In this document: positions 57,401-59,732 of the stretch, piece after piece
Layout: each line of letters opens with the position of its first letter
Numbering within the stretch: position 1 is the stretch's first letter
Source of the DNA: Cherax quadricarinatus
Taxonomy: Eukaryota; Arthropoda; Malacostraca; Decapoda; Parastacidae
Assembly: GCF_038502225.1 (NCBI RefSeq)
Contig: NC_091372.1
Coordinates: 8,544,482 to 8,608,481, forward strand
Length of the DNA stretch: 64,000 nt
Direction of reading: 5' to 3'
Program-made: the position numbers and the translations under genes
Notes under the pieces: generated by a model
Seen by the model: the letters and a program-made list of their open reading frames with translations, nothing else
What the model was told of the DNA's origin: nothing
Databases searched by the model: none

Positions 57401-58284
57401 TTAAACAAAACAAAGGCAGCTTCACCATCTCTGAAGTCTTAGCAAGAATCCTCCTGAAAACAGTAAACCCTGCCATCACATAGTCTCTCCTGTTAATACT
57501 ACACAAAGCACATTACAGAGAGTGAACACTGAAACAGGCCTTCTCTATCCAGTCTATATTTGTCTAACCTATTTTTATGTCACCCAAGTAATAGCTTTTA
57601 TATCCTTTTACTCATGTACGAGTTAATTGCTCTACCATATTATATTACTACTACTACTACTACAACTTGTGTCACTACTACTACCTCTAGTATTGCACCT
57701 CACTCTGAGCCTTTATATGTACCCTCTGTGTCCATATACTGTTTGTAACGGCTTGATAAAGCTCCTGGAGAGCGAAACGTTGCCACAATAAAATGTCACA
57801 TTAGTTGCACTTGTGTCCTTTTACTTTACATATTGTCGGTAATTCTACCAACATTATTACAGTAGTAAGTCTTGAAACTCATCAAAGGTATATCAAAGGT
57901 TTCAGGCTACTGCTGTAAAGTGAAAATTGCTGTAAAGTGAAACAGCCTTCTTACTTTCAAATTCATATAAAAGCCTGATAACATGTTTACACTATCATAT
58001 ATTAAGTGAGCAAGCAGTAGAACTAGGCCTAAAATTGCATATACATTAAACACATTACTTACCTTAAAATATTTTCAGCCTTAGCTTATAGTGAGTGGTG
58101 AATATATTTATTGTAGGAAGTCTGAATAAATGAAGAATAGATATAATTGAAATTTGGTTTTTCTTACAGTTAATAGACAGAACTGATATTCAGGACCTAA
58201 GTGGAAGGCGAACCAACACAGGAATTCTTCGTCGAGGAGGCTGCATAGATATTAGATCTTTCATGGTGCCTACCAGACCTACAG
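17285..58284 (+). CDS. HECTD4: HECTD4-like giant E3 ubiquitin ligase gene, middle part (16 exons, partial at both ends)
   Basis: Known family role: HECTD4 is a very large HECT-type E3 ligase that passes ubiquitin from an E2 to substrates through a C-terminal HECT domain. Seen here: 16 exons with AG acceptors, GT donors and phases that all match, totalling about 1,445 codons. Exons 1-6 form a helical region with no motif I can name. Exon 7 holds charged sequence and then a SPRY domain (31273-31713) with GCYQWKFLIVKENRGNEG, DMWLYRAYSGNLYHNGE and LDMEARTLSFGKNGEEP. Exons 7/8 give RVGSQCI...PAVKVQWCDWD. Exons 14/15 give a P/S-rich linker and a UBA-like segment LLEMGFTLKHIQKAI...WMLEHPCID. The HECT domain must lie beyond 58284 and the N-terminus before 17285. 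HERC1, another giant SPRY-HECT protein, is the main alternative; the SPRY-to-UBA order favours HECTD4. Introns reach 7 kb and hold almost all the mobile elements listed. Confidence 0.75.
17537..18215 (+). pseudogene. RTE-like LINE, decayed 3' half
   Basis: Matches the C-terminal RT and 3' UTR of the RTE copies (counterparts of GALRYMW, LYGCEAW and GLLRWFGH with stops and indels), then GGGTCACCCTACCTTGGTGG. A SINE C fragment follows to about 18288. Confidence 0.7.
18289..18570 (-). mobile_element. RTE family A 3' end, 5'-truncated, with 29-nt poly-A tail
   Basis: Poly-T at 18291-18319 (the tail read from the other strand), then CAACAAGTCGGCCGTCTCCC and the family A 3' UTR, ending mid-UTR at TTTCCAG. 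A GTATTT duplication flanks it. Confidence 0.75.
18571..19053. other. Intron sequence, no recognised feature
   Basis: Pyrimidine-rich around 18770-18840; no repeat family identified. Confidence 0.5.
19054..19192 (+). CDS. HECTD4: HECTD4-like exon 2
   Basis: CCTTGCAG acceptor, GTAAGT donor; encodes DPEESGQEAVEEGVSYEAAN followed by a hydrophobic helix (TQCLVLMMAIKPAPLLPKSC). Leaves 2 nt. Confidence 0.75.
19236..19652 (+). mobile_element. RTE-like 3' end, 5'-truncated
   Basis: Carries the terminal GLDLQQ...-type codons and a 3' UTR with CTGTTGGAGTGTGATCAAAG and ACTCTCCCTTGGTGGT, ending in a poly-A run at 19636-19649. Closer to family B. Confidence 0.65.
19820..20110 (+). repeat. Dispersed GTCATTCAG-type repeat
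   Basis: Two blocks beginning GGGTCATTCAGCACTTGG and GGGTCATTCAGTGCAAG; another copy is near 25345. No termini defined, class unknown. Confidence 0.4.
20111..20743. other. Intron sequence, possible decayed MITE
   Basis: A weak inverted pair (GGGCTCGATTAGTGGG near 20465, CACTAATTGAGACCTGG near 20627) hints at an old MITE; nothing else recognised. Confidence 0.35.
20744..20909 (+). CDS. HECTD4: HECTD4-like exon 3
   Basis: Encodes TYQEVLSLVMGRCIEVLRFA and PPGPDVILTSMTTQQARAE. Phase completes the 2-nt carry-over and ends in phase 0 at GTGAGA. Confidence 0.8.
20941..21274. mobile_element. mariner/Tc1-type MITE
   Basis: Termini CAGTGGAACCTTGGTACTCG and its near complement (GAGTACCGAGGTTCCACT) next to TA. 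No transposase. Confidence 0.75.
21639..21764 (+). CDS. HECTD4: HECTD4-like exon 4
   Basis: TTTGACAG acceptor; encodes SRLDALELMLTLLTPVND...ERACGSLLPS. I chose the consensus donor GTGAGT at 21765: the alternative GTAATC at 21791 shifts phase and gives a stop within five codons of the next exon. Confidence 0.75.
21920..22130 (+). CDS. HECTD4: HECTD4-like exon 5
   Basis: Encodes VYHEVMTGCFGLESLW, RSLEATHYLDGIRAASLPTQ and TVHIIYRHLVSSLLQHEQPD. Donor GTTCTT is weak but the 1-nt carry-over fits the next exon exactly. Confidence 0.8.
22180..22560 (-). mobile_element. SINE C, two partial copies
   Basis: Each has GGGGTTACTAGCCCCTTGCT and TTACA.TTAGTA.TATATACA; the second (22365-22555) is complete to CTTCCCCATGGAG. 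On the minus strand the 3' end reads GGCCACCCCGCCTTGGTGGG, resembling the RTE 3' UTR. Confidence 0.65.
22655..25110 (+). pseudogene. RTE family A LINE, 5'-truncated, one frameshift
   Basis: Encodes the region after the endonuclease (RYKRLLAERWASAKMSSGG), then RT: KAAGTDGI, YKGKGDKRDCKN, FMDLEKAYD, GLRQGCVMSPWLFNIFIDG and the catalytic LLFADDTVLMG, and a C-terminus with LYGCEAWVVNAAARRRLEA and GLLRWFGHLERM. A 2-nt deletion at about 23700 breaks the frame after FMDLEKAYD; the second half is open to 24766. The 3' UTR has GGGTCACCCTGCCTCGGTGG, and the tail is G-rich rather than poly-A. Inserted in a SINE C-type element; ATGTATGT flanks it. Confidence 0.85.
25111..25290 (-). mobile_element. Continuation of the SINE C-type element split by the RTE
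   Basis: GTAGTGTGACCTAAGTG then ATCATGTAAAACAATTACAG and CCTCCCTGGGTGGTTGCTG. Its sequence resumes from 22640 once the RTE is removed (inference). Confidence 0.45.
25508..25612 (+). mobile_element. RTE-like 3' UTR fragment
   Basis: GAATGATGGCGAAAGTTTCT and GGTCACCCTGCCTCAGTAGG. Confidence 0.55.
26782..26975 (-). mobile_element. SINE C, 194 bp, with 12-bp target duplication
   Basis: Flanked by TGAAGCATATAT at 26770-26781 and 26976-26987. This defines the element: minus strand starts CTCCATGGGGAAGCGG and ends GCCGGTGTGTTGAAAGAAAG. No tRNA boxes seen; its 3' end resembles the RTE 3' UTR. Confidence 0.8.
27211..27441. mobile_element. piggyBac-like MITE, family 3 (231 bp)
   Basis: TTAA at 27211-27214 and 27438-27441; ends CCCTTAAATTGTCCAA and TTGGACAGTTTAAGGG. 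Removing it rejoins the RTE frame at the FNIFVDG region. Confidence 0.8.
28678..28751 (+). mobile_element. Short fold-back SINE, 74 bp
   Basis: Flanked by TTATTAAAAACAG (28665-28677) and TTATTAACAACAG (28752-28764), one mismatch. Contains GGTTTGAACCC within a CCATG...CATGG hairpin and the GTTTGTTTGCAGTAGTG tail. Confidence 0.6.
28765..29289. other. AT-rich intron, no recognised feature
   Basis: Contains an inverted pair around TAAATTCACATC...CAATTTG and CAAATTGTGG...GATATGAATT (28848-28938), possibly a small MITE; otherwise nothing. Confidence 0.4.
29290..29512 (+). CDS. HECTD4: HECTD4-like exon 6
   Basis: Encodes GLRERLCLLTIFALSVRYEA, SSGLLDALVRMCCPYDPP and HAAHTLFQILTILTG. TTTCAACAG acceptor, GTAAGT donor, 2 nt left over. 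Confidence 0.85.
29652..30163 (-). mobile_element. RTE-like 3' end, 5'-truncated
   Basis: Minus strand carries decayed C-terminal RT codons and 3' UTR (TGTTGGAGTGTGAGCAGGGT, GGGTTACCCTACATTGGTGG). Several stops. Confidence 0.65.
30473..32339 (+). CDS. HECTD4: HECTD4-like exon 7 (SPRY-domain exon, 1,867 nt)
   Basis: The longest exon. Its start is YYAEDISKCVLSQVMNLLHL, followed by a lysine/glutamate-rich stretch (30640-30740) and a helical block RVLVGRQPWVRLLLLVTGEQ. SPRY/B30.2 spans about 31273-31713: GGRGYGLGSTPITSGCYQW, NRGNEGTCVGVSKYPVRDYS, LSFGKNGEEPRLAFENIDAP, YPCVMFYSTNPGEKVKM. SPRY folds bind protein partners; the partner is unknown. An acidic, low-complexity segment follows (31890-32120), then LCKEVYPALAMIGGVDSGLR. 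Ends in phase 0 at GTGTGT. Confidence 0.9.
32505..32821. mobile_element. mariner/Tc1-type MITE
   Basis: Ends CAATAGTCCCCCTATATC and GATACAGGGGGTACTATTG, with TA target on both sides. No coding. Confidence 0.75.
33173..33325 (+). CDS. HECTD4: HECTD4-like exon 8
   Basis: Encodes VQWCDWDTSISDVPVSMLEP, VEPPPFDVSKMSG and ITAQVITQIMRLGGLTQE. The donor in phase is the weak GTCGGT; the better-looking GTAATA 4 nt further would put a stop at the start of the next exon. Confidence 0.8.
33326..33711. other. Intron sequence, no recognised feature
   Basis: A segment with GAATTTAGTTCATG / GAATTTAGCTCACTG is loosely duplicated; no family identified. Confidence 0.45.
33712..33960 (+). mobile_element. RTE-like 3' UTR fragment
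   Basis: GGGATTCAGGGAAACCAG, GGACTTGAGTCCTGGAGG, GTGAATGATGGTGAAAATG and GGGTCATCCTGTTTGTGGG. A second scrap lies at 34013-34100. Confidence 0.65.
34128..34330. mobile_element. mariner/Tc1-type MITE (GGACCCCC family, copy a)
   Basis: CAGTGGACCCCC / GGGGGTCCACTG ends at TA targets; 203 bp. The same family is nested at 61379-61581. Confidence 0.85.
34527..34626 (-). mobile_element. SINE C, split by RTE insertion
   Basis: CAACGACCCGGCAGTATCCC to AATGTATACAGGAGG; continues after the RTE at 35049 (GGAGGAGTTACTA). Confidence 0.65.
34627..35048 (+). mobile_element. RTE family A, 5'-truncated, with target duplication
   Basis: Begins in the last coding stretch (GLDFQQACVSVLDRSEWR), runs through the 3' UTR and ends in about 16 A. 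TACAGGAGG flanks it on both sides. Very similar to the 3' part of 22655-25110, so a young insertion. Confidence 0.85.
35153..35322 (+). CDS. HECTD4: HECTD4-like exon 9
   Basis: Encodes IEFPKLTYNHETDELQTSS and a serine/proline-rich tail (VPQTHLESLPTTAANSHG, SSPRKELR). Likely disordered linker. Leaves 2 nt. Confidence 0.75.
36163..36197 (-). ncRNA. Hammerhead-ribozyme-like motif (consensus core)
   Basis: Minus strand: GGA, CUGAUGA-A, GCCAC-UGU-GUGGC, GAA-ACGU-U, UCC. All core positions kept apart from the extra A. Confidence 0.6.
36373..36407 (+). ncRNA. Hammerhead-ribozyme-like motif, G12A mutant
   Basis: As its partner, but the GAAA box reads AAAA and stem II has C-to-G at its tip; expected to be inactive. 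Confidence 0.5.
37679..37817 (+). CDS. HECTD4: HECTD4-like exon 10
   Basis: Encodes VGSDGLTMELLTDQLVTNIM, DEVTGRSFDACDRHEPP and QPTHRGSSL. ATTACAG acceptor; donor GTCAGT; phase 0. Confidence 0.75.
38085..38220. mobile_element. Penelope-like terminal repeat, sister of 3444-3548
   Basis: AAAAAGGCACAATACTGTGAC at the left and ATGTGCATGTTATTTGTGTA at the right. The minus strand holds GGTCCAAGTTGGACCGAAAC, an altered hammerhead-like hairpin with CUU after GAAA. Confidence 0.55.
38432..38940 (+). mobile_element. RTE family B, 5'-truncated
   Basis: Starts in RAEEGLLRWFGHVERMERNR, stays open to FDRSEWRQMVFNT (38672), then 3' UTR and an A-rich tail. Confidence 0.8.
39005..40769. mobile_element. mariner-type element with GGGCCCC ends, 1.77 kb, no transposase
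   Basis: CAGTAGGGCCCCGCTTTACAG at the left and its near complement (GTAAGTGGGACCCTACTG) at the right, at TA targets. Internally a unit of about 170 bp (ACCTCTCGCCCTACATTAAG ... CTGACTT) is repeated about three times between 40170 and 40570. Holds an RTE insertion. Confidence 0.7.
39379..39646 (-). mobile_element. RTE family A 3' end with 69-nt poly-A tail and target duplication
   Basis: AATATATAGAC at 39368-39378 and 39647-39657. The tail is 69 uninterrupted T on this strand. Confidence 0.9.
40895..41520 (+). mobile_element. RTE-like 3' end, split by a MITE
   Basis: TGTGTGAGCATGTTAGATAG through the 3' UTR, resuming after the MITE at TGCCTGCACTCTGAAGGAG and ending at a poly-A (41512-41518). 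Confidence 0.7.
41043..41347. mobile_element. mariner-type MITE with GGGCCCC ends
   Basis: CAGGAGGGCCCCACTCTACAG ... GTGGGATCTGTCTG with TA on both sides; inserted at GTACAG of the RTE 3' UTR. Related by ends to 39005-40769. A minus-strand relative is at 57895-58140. Confidence 0.7.
41606..44155 (-). pseudogene. RTE family A LINE, 5'-truncated, a few frameshifts
   Basis: Runs from the end of the endonuclease domain (VATTSRREVKVYKLREEEV) to the 3' UTR and poly-A. Breaks: near 43215 (YKGKRDKRDCKN, then stop), a 4-nt loss at about 42832, and a frameshift at about 42400. LLFADDTVLIGDS is intact. Confidence 0.85.
44304..44444 (+). CDS. HECTD4: HECTD4-like exon 11
   Basis: Encodes TGDLSQEEGMALRLAFLQSA, SLRAICAIMNCPCYAEMLL and VPKAVQEK: helical, with a PCYAEMLLVPK segment typical of this part of HECTD4. 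Both ends phase 0. Confidence 0.85.
44570..44830. mobile_element. Decayed Penelope-like fold-back
   Basis: Arms AGAGGACACTTGTGTACA (44653) and TGTACACAAGTGTCCTCT (44806); a perfect 12-bp-arm hairpin ACCATTTACAAC/GTTGTAAATGGT at 44604-44630; and CTGATGAACCATTCATGGTG with AAACAT, a degenerate hammerhead-like core at about 44723. Confidence 0.6.
44964..45247 (+). mobile_element. RTE family A 3' UTR with poly-A tail
   Basis: CTTGAGTCCTGGAAATGGG to GGCCGACTTGTTG followed by about 21 A. Confidence 0.8.
45248..45645 (-). mobile_element. RTE family B 3' end
   Basis: Minus strand 3' UTR and last codons; an internal poly-A of about 20 nt at 45442-45461 replaces part of the UTR. Confidence 0.7.
45838..46902 (+). 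repeat. 61-bp minisatellite
   Basis: About 17 units; period 61 (for example 45930 to 45991). Unit contains TGTATTATTGATTGTATGAC, CTGGCCCACTGCTACAATGA and TGCCATGCAAGC. Units are about 90-98% alike by eye. Confidence 0.9.
46941..47027 (+). mobile_element. Palindromic SINE, 87 bp, with 15-bp target duplication
   Basis: CATTTTGATTTCAGA occurs at 46926-46940 and 47028-47042. Bases 46940-46993 are a perfect 54-bp palindrome with no loop. Each half contains GGGTTCAATCCC, a box B. The 3' tail is GTTTGTTTGCAATTGTGTCA. Confidence 0.85.
47097..50108 (-). mobile_element. RTE family B LINE, nearly full coding region
   Basis: The best-preserved LINE here. 3' end at TTATTATCACACCGGCCGATT (no long poly-A); 5' end inside the endonuclease start near 50108. 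Sits in the intron between exons 11 and 12, antisense to the host gene. Confidence 0.9.
47346..50066 (-). CDS. RTE-type endonuclease-reverse transcriptase, 906 codons open
   Basis: Non-LTR retrotransposon polyprotein that nicks DNA and copies its own RNA at the nick. N-terminal apurinic-type endonuclease: WVIISVYAPGEERN, VIVVGDLNAKVG, DSSLLDYVLVDKRLL, TDISDHFLVVATLRVKGRW. Then a basic linker. RT: GKAAGIDGIKIEM, IVPLYKGKGDKRECKNYRGI, ADEQGGFRKGRGCVDQVF, VAFMDLEKAYDRVDRGAMW, GLRQGCVMSPWLFNIFIDG and LLFADDTVLLGDSEEKL with both catalytic aspartates. C-terminus LYGCEAWVMNVAARRRLEA, LLRWFGHVERM. The start codon shown is just inside the domain: upstream sequence (MAERVRAKEGVAVN) is shifted by a small indel, so the first endonuclease residues are missing or out of frame. 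RTE clade is inferred from the C-terminal WFGH motif and short 3' UTR. Confidence 0.9.
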   Translation of the reverse strand: MLNDQLWKEKREYECVNSRIMWIKVKVGCEKWVIISVYAPGEERNAEERERFWEMLSECIGAFEPSERVIVVGDLNAKVGETFREGVVGKFGVPGVNDNGSPLIELCIERGLVIGNTYFKKKRINKYTRYDVGRNDSSLLDYVLVDKRLLSRLQDVHVYRGATDISDHFLVVATLRVKGRWDTRRIEASGKREVKVYKLKEEAVRVRYKQLLEDRWANESIGNGVEEVWGRFKNVVLECSAEVCGYRKVGAGGKRSDWWNDDVKRVVREKKLAYEKFLQSRSDARREEYMEKKREVKRVVKQCKKRANERVGEMLSTNFVENKKKFWSEINKLRKPREQMDLSVKNRRGELLNGELEVLGRWKEYFEELLNVDEDREAVISCIGQGGITSCRSEEEPVVSVGEVREAVGKMKGGKAAGIDGIKIEMLKAGGDIVLEWLVQLFNKCMEEGKVPRDWQRACIVPLYKGKGDKRECKNYRGISLLSVPGKVYGRVIIERIKSKTENRIADEQGGFRKGRGCVDQVFTVKHISEQYLDKAKEVFVAFMDLEKAYDRVDRGAMWQMLQVYGVGGRLLKAVKSFYEDSEAQVRVCRKEGNFFPVKVGLRQGCVMSPWLFNIFIDGVVREVNARVLARGVELKDKESHTKWELSQLLFADDTVLLGDSEEKLQRLVDEFGRVCKRRKLKVNTGKSKVMRITKRLGDERLNIRLEGESMEEVNVFRYLGVDVSADGSMKDEVNHRIDEGKRVSGALRSLWRQRTLSLEAKRGMYESIVLPTLLYGCEAWVMNVAARRRLEAVEMSCLRAMCGVNIMQRIRSLEVRRRCGITKTVVQRAEEGLLRWFGHVERMERNRMTSRVYQSVVEGRRGRGRPRKGWREGVKEVLCARGLDFQQACVSVFDRSEWRQMVFNT
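50136..50402 (+). repeat. Minisatellite, about 35-bp unit
   Basis: About 7 degenerate units of AGTCAGGGCCCTAACAATTT with GGTGGCA. Confidence 0.75.
50456..50680 (+). pseudogene. CR1-like LINE C-terminal fragment
   Basis: Reads SVLDQLGCDGYVGLRVAGGN then SLVRRET, the same C-terminal pattern as family D (QPGCGSYVALRAANSNSL). No RT core remains. Confidence 0.5.
50681..51393. other. Intron sequence with minor repeat scraps
   Basis: GACCTTAATGGGTTTAGCACTTCTT near 51236 recurs (with changes) near 9170 and 39900; 51310-51355 is a SINE C fragment (GGATTCTTTGCCGCTTCCCC). The rest is unassigned. Confidence 0.45.
51394..51515 (+). CDS. HECTD4: HECTD4-like exon 12
   Basis: Encodes DGGEKGSSVSLLHEEDEIRS and AIRVLVRCMVSACTQPQPLK. 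TTTTTCAG acceptor; GTGAGG donor; leaves 2 nt. Confidence 0.8.
51540..52560 (+). mobile_element. RTE 3' UTR fragment containing an expanded 33-bp minisatellite
   Basis: Starts with the 3' UTR (GATGTTGCAGTTTGGAGGG) and ends with CCCTACCTTGGTGGGAGATG. Between them (about 51640-52495) lie about 26 units of 33 bp (TGAATGATGGTGAATGTCTT, TCCTGCTATTGAA). The unit is the GAATGATGGTGAAAGTGTTT stretch of the RTE 3' UTR, so the array grew from the LINE itself. Because 33 is a multiple of 3 it opens a 313-codon frame on the minus strand that I regard as spurious. Confidence 0.85.
52690..52950. mobile_element. Dispersed repeat plus LINE family D 3' end on minus strand
   Basis: 52878-52948 is the inverse of the GGGCCGCGGGGGCGTTGACC tail (here GGGGGTCAGTGCCCCCGCTG then CCCGGTCTG). 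The part before (GCTCTTAATCCAAGGAATTG) is a repeat of unknown class. Confidence 0.5.
52977..53120 (-). mobile_element. SINE C copy, decayed
   Basis: TTTTTCAACACTATACGTCTCCC, TTTACATTTAGTAATTTATA and GGGGTTACTAGCCCCTTGC. Confidence 0.6.
53173..53320 (+). CDS. HECTD4: HECTD4-like exon 13
   Basis: Encodes QVSVAEVERSHLVLHNMCMR, AWAEDSLSVADTQSRIMALT and ASEENISEQ: an amphipathic helical region. Phase 0 donor GTTAGT. Confidence 0.8.
53390..54010 (-). pseudogene. CR1-like LINE family F, C-terminal fragment
   Basis: Minus strand gives KLKAESLPMDG, TYGICAWGSTTINHLRPLI, TQQKAAVRMITNSHYR, then NTRHRSLFDVPHVHLTLC. Matches the + strand copy at 10416. Confidence 0.7.
54083..54464 (+). CDS. HECTD4: HECTD4-like exon 14 (proline/serine linker and first UBA-like helices)
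   Basis: Encodes IAEATDRQQNTSDIQSAGAD, a long P/S-rich tract (SHSPSPPLTPLPPLPPPVA) and TPLLEMGFTLKHIQKAISAQ. The LLEMGF.. motif is the typical start of a ubiquitin-associated domain. CTTCTCAG acceptor, GTAATT donor, 1 nt left. Confidence 0.85.
54685..54776 (+). mobile_element. RTE-like 3' UTR scrap
   Basis: GAGTCACTCTGCCTTGGTGG and a terminal poly-A. A similar scrap, with the motif in both orientations, is at 54985-55056. Confidence 0.5.
55105..55265 (+). CDS. HECTD4: HECTD4-like exon 15 (rest of UBA-like segment)
   Basis: Encodes GHKGEPSATQINQLVTWMLE then HPCIDASETSERRR and an alanine/serine-rich run (SSSAAASGAAAVAAQ). WMLEHP is a common UBA ending. Phase 0 donor GTATTA. Confidence 0.85.
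55486..55944 (-). pseudogene. Tc1-like transposon remnant
   Basis: Inverted ends CAAGGGTTGGAC / GTCCAACCCCTG at TA targets. Minus strand reads KLLNPNTIEHLWGQLEQQVR then PPSFLEELEQVLL, the C-terminal end of a DDE transposase (LNPIEHLW motif). Most of the transposase is deleted. Confidence 0.75.
55947..56110 (+). mobile_element. GGGCCCC-type MITE end and tRNA-SINE fragment
   Basis: AGGAGGGCCCCGGTTATACAG directly after the Tc1 remnant, then GATACCTGGGAGCTAGTC and GTGGGTCGCATCCTGGGG from the SINE seen at 8535. Confidence 0.5.
56303..56337 (-). ncRNA. Mutated hammerhead-ribozyme-like motif
   Basis: Minus strand: GGC, UUGACAA-A, GCUC-CUGGA-GAGC, AAA-AUGU-U, GCC. Stems kept, GAAA and ACGU boxes lost. 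Confidence 0.5.
56333..57483 (+). pseudogene. Penelope-like reverse transcriptase and GIY-YIG endonuclease, broken
   Basis: PLEs use a telomerase-related RT joined to a GIY-YIG nuclease. Seen: LPLPPGDFVDLIELC, then a 1-nt frameshift near 56412, NNRLYKQTYGMGMGPPISAV and LANLYMEHLG, catalytic YVDDVLIITPK, LPFLDVLIHK, YRKPTNKNDLTHFYSSQDTK. After RT: GVYTIPCGGCDKIYV (the GIY part with its CxxC), a frameshift near 57195, then GVTARNLNTRLNEHIYACRN and a C-terminus to 57483. Two frameshifts make it inactive; the N-terminal RT motifs are truncated. Confidence 0.85.
57750..57784 (+). ncRNA. Hammerhead-ribozyme-like motif in PLE right arm, U3/A8 variant
   Basis: Stem I GGC/GCC, UUGAUAA-A, stem II GCUC-CUGGA-GAGC, GAA-ACGU-U. 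Physically linked to a PLE RT, which ties the family of motifs to PLEs. Confidence 0.65.
57895..58140 (-). mobile_element. GGGCCCC-type MITE fragment
   Basis: GGCTACTGCTGTAAAGTGAA and GCCTGATAACATGTTTACAC are the inverse of 41160-41330. Confidence 0.6.
58170..58284 (+). CDS. HECTD4: HECTD4-like exon 16 (last in window)
   Basis: Encodes LIDRTDIQDLSGRRTNTGIL then RRGGCIDIRSFMVPTRPT. CTTACAG acceptor, GTAAGG donor, 1 nt left, so the gene continues beyond the window or into an exon I could not see. Confidence 0.8.
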
Positions 58285-58310
58285 GTAAGGTGTAGCTGAC
58301 ATTTGCAAAT

Positions 58311-59020
58311 CACTGAGGCAGGGTGACCCGAAAATGGAGAAACGCTTTCATCAAGTTTTTCTTTTTACGTTCATACAAGAGAAGGGGTTACTAGCCCTTT
58401 GCTACCAGCATGTCAGTTGCCTCTCATGACATGCGTGGCTTACAGAGGAAGGATTCTTCGCCACTTTGCTGGTAAGTACATATGTACTTATTGTACGTAT
58501 GTGCTAGTATATGTACTTGCCAGCAAAAAGACAAGGCCAGGAGTTGACTTAACCCCTGCAACCACATGTAGGCGAGTATATATATACATTTTTTTTTTCT
58601 CAAGTCTTCCATCTCCCACCAAGGCAGGGTGACCCTAAAAGACAGAAAATTCCCAAAAAGAAAATCACTGAGGCAGGGTGACCCGAAAATGGAGAAACGC
58701 TTTCATCAAGTTTTTCTTTTTACGTTCATACAAGAGAAGGGGTTACTAGCCCTTTGCTACCAGCATGTCAGTTGCCTCTCATGACATGTGTGGCTTACAG
58801 AGGAAGGATTCTTCGCCACTTTGCTGGTAAGTACATATGTACTTATTGTACGTATGTGTTAGTATATGTACTTGCCAGCAAAAAGACAAGGCCAGGAGTT
58901 GACTTAACCCCTGCAACCACATGTAGGCGAGTATATATATACATTTTTTTTTTCTCAAGTCTTCCATCTCCCACCAAGGCAGGGTGACCCTAAAAGACAG
59001 AAAATTCCCAAAAAGAAAAT
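58311..59020. repeat. 355-bp tandem duplication
   Basis: Two head-to-tail copies with period 355 (start near 58311 and 58666). By eye they differ at about two positions (ACATGCGTGG/ACATGTGTGG; GTGCTAG/GTGTTAG). Each copy holds a SINE C segment, a short GTACATATGT palindromic region and an RTE 3' end (CATCTCCCACCAAGGCAGGG). Confidence 0.9.
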
Positions 59021-59732
59021 ACTTCATCATCATTCAACACTTTCACCTCACTCACACATAATTACTGTTTTTGCAGAGGTGCTCAGACTACAACAGTTTA
59101 GAAGCACATATGTGTAAAGATACACAACATATCCGTCCAAACTGCCAATATCCCAAACCCCTCCTTTAAAGTGCAGGCATTGTACTTCCCATTTCCAGGA
59201 CTCAAGTCCAGCTATATAAAAATAACCGGTTTCCCTGAATCTCTTCACTAAACATTACCCTGCTCACACTCCAACAGCTCATCAGGTCCCAAATACCATT
59301 TGTCTCCATTCACTCCTATCTAATACGCTCACGCACGCTGGAAGCCCAAGCCCCTCACCCACAACACCTCCTTTACCCCCTCCCTCCAACCTTTTCAAGG
59401 ACGACCCCTACCCCGCCTTCCTTCCCCTACAGATTTACACGCTCTCCATGTTGTTCTACTTTGATCCATTCTCTAATTGATCAAACCACTTTAACAACCC
59501 CTCTTCAGCCCTCTGACTAATACTTTTATTAACTCTACACCTCCTAATTTCCACACTGAATTTTCTGCATAATATTTACACCACACATTGCCCTTAGACA
59601 GGATATCTCCTCTGCCTCCAACCCGTCTCCTCACTGCAGCATTTACCACCCAAGCTTCACACCCATATAAGAGTGTTGGTACTACCATACTTTCATACAT
59701 TCCCTTCTTTGCCTTCATAGATAATGTTTTTT

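Larger units (their letters stand above)
56258..57829 (+). mobile_element. Penelope-like element with 85-bp inverted terminal repeats
   Basis: Left arm 56258-56342 and right arm 57745-57829 are inverted copies (GTAAAGTAAAAGGACACAAG ... CAAGCCGTTAC). The right arm has a hammerhead-like core at 57750-57784; the left arm has a mutated one. RT and GIY-YIG coding lies between. The 5' part of the RT is missing. Confidence 0.85.
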
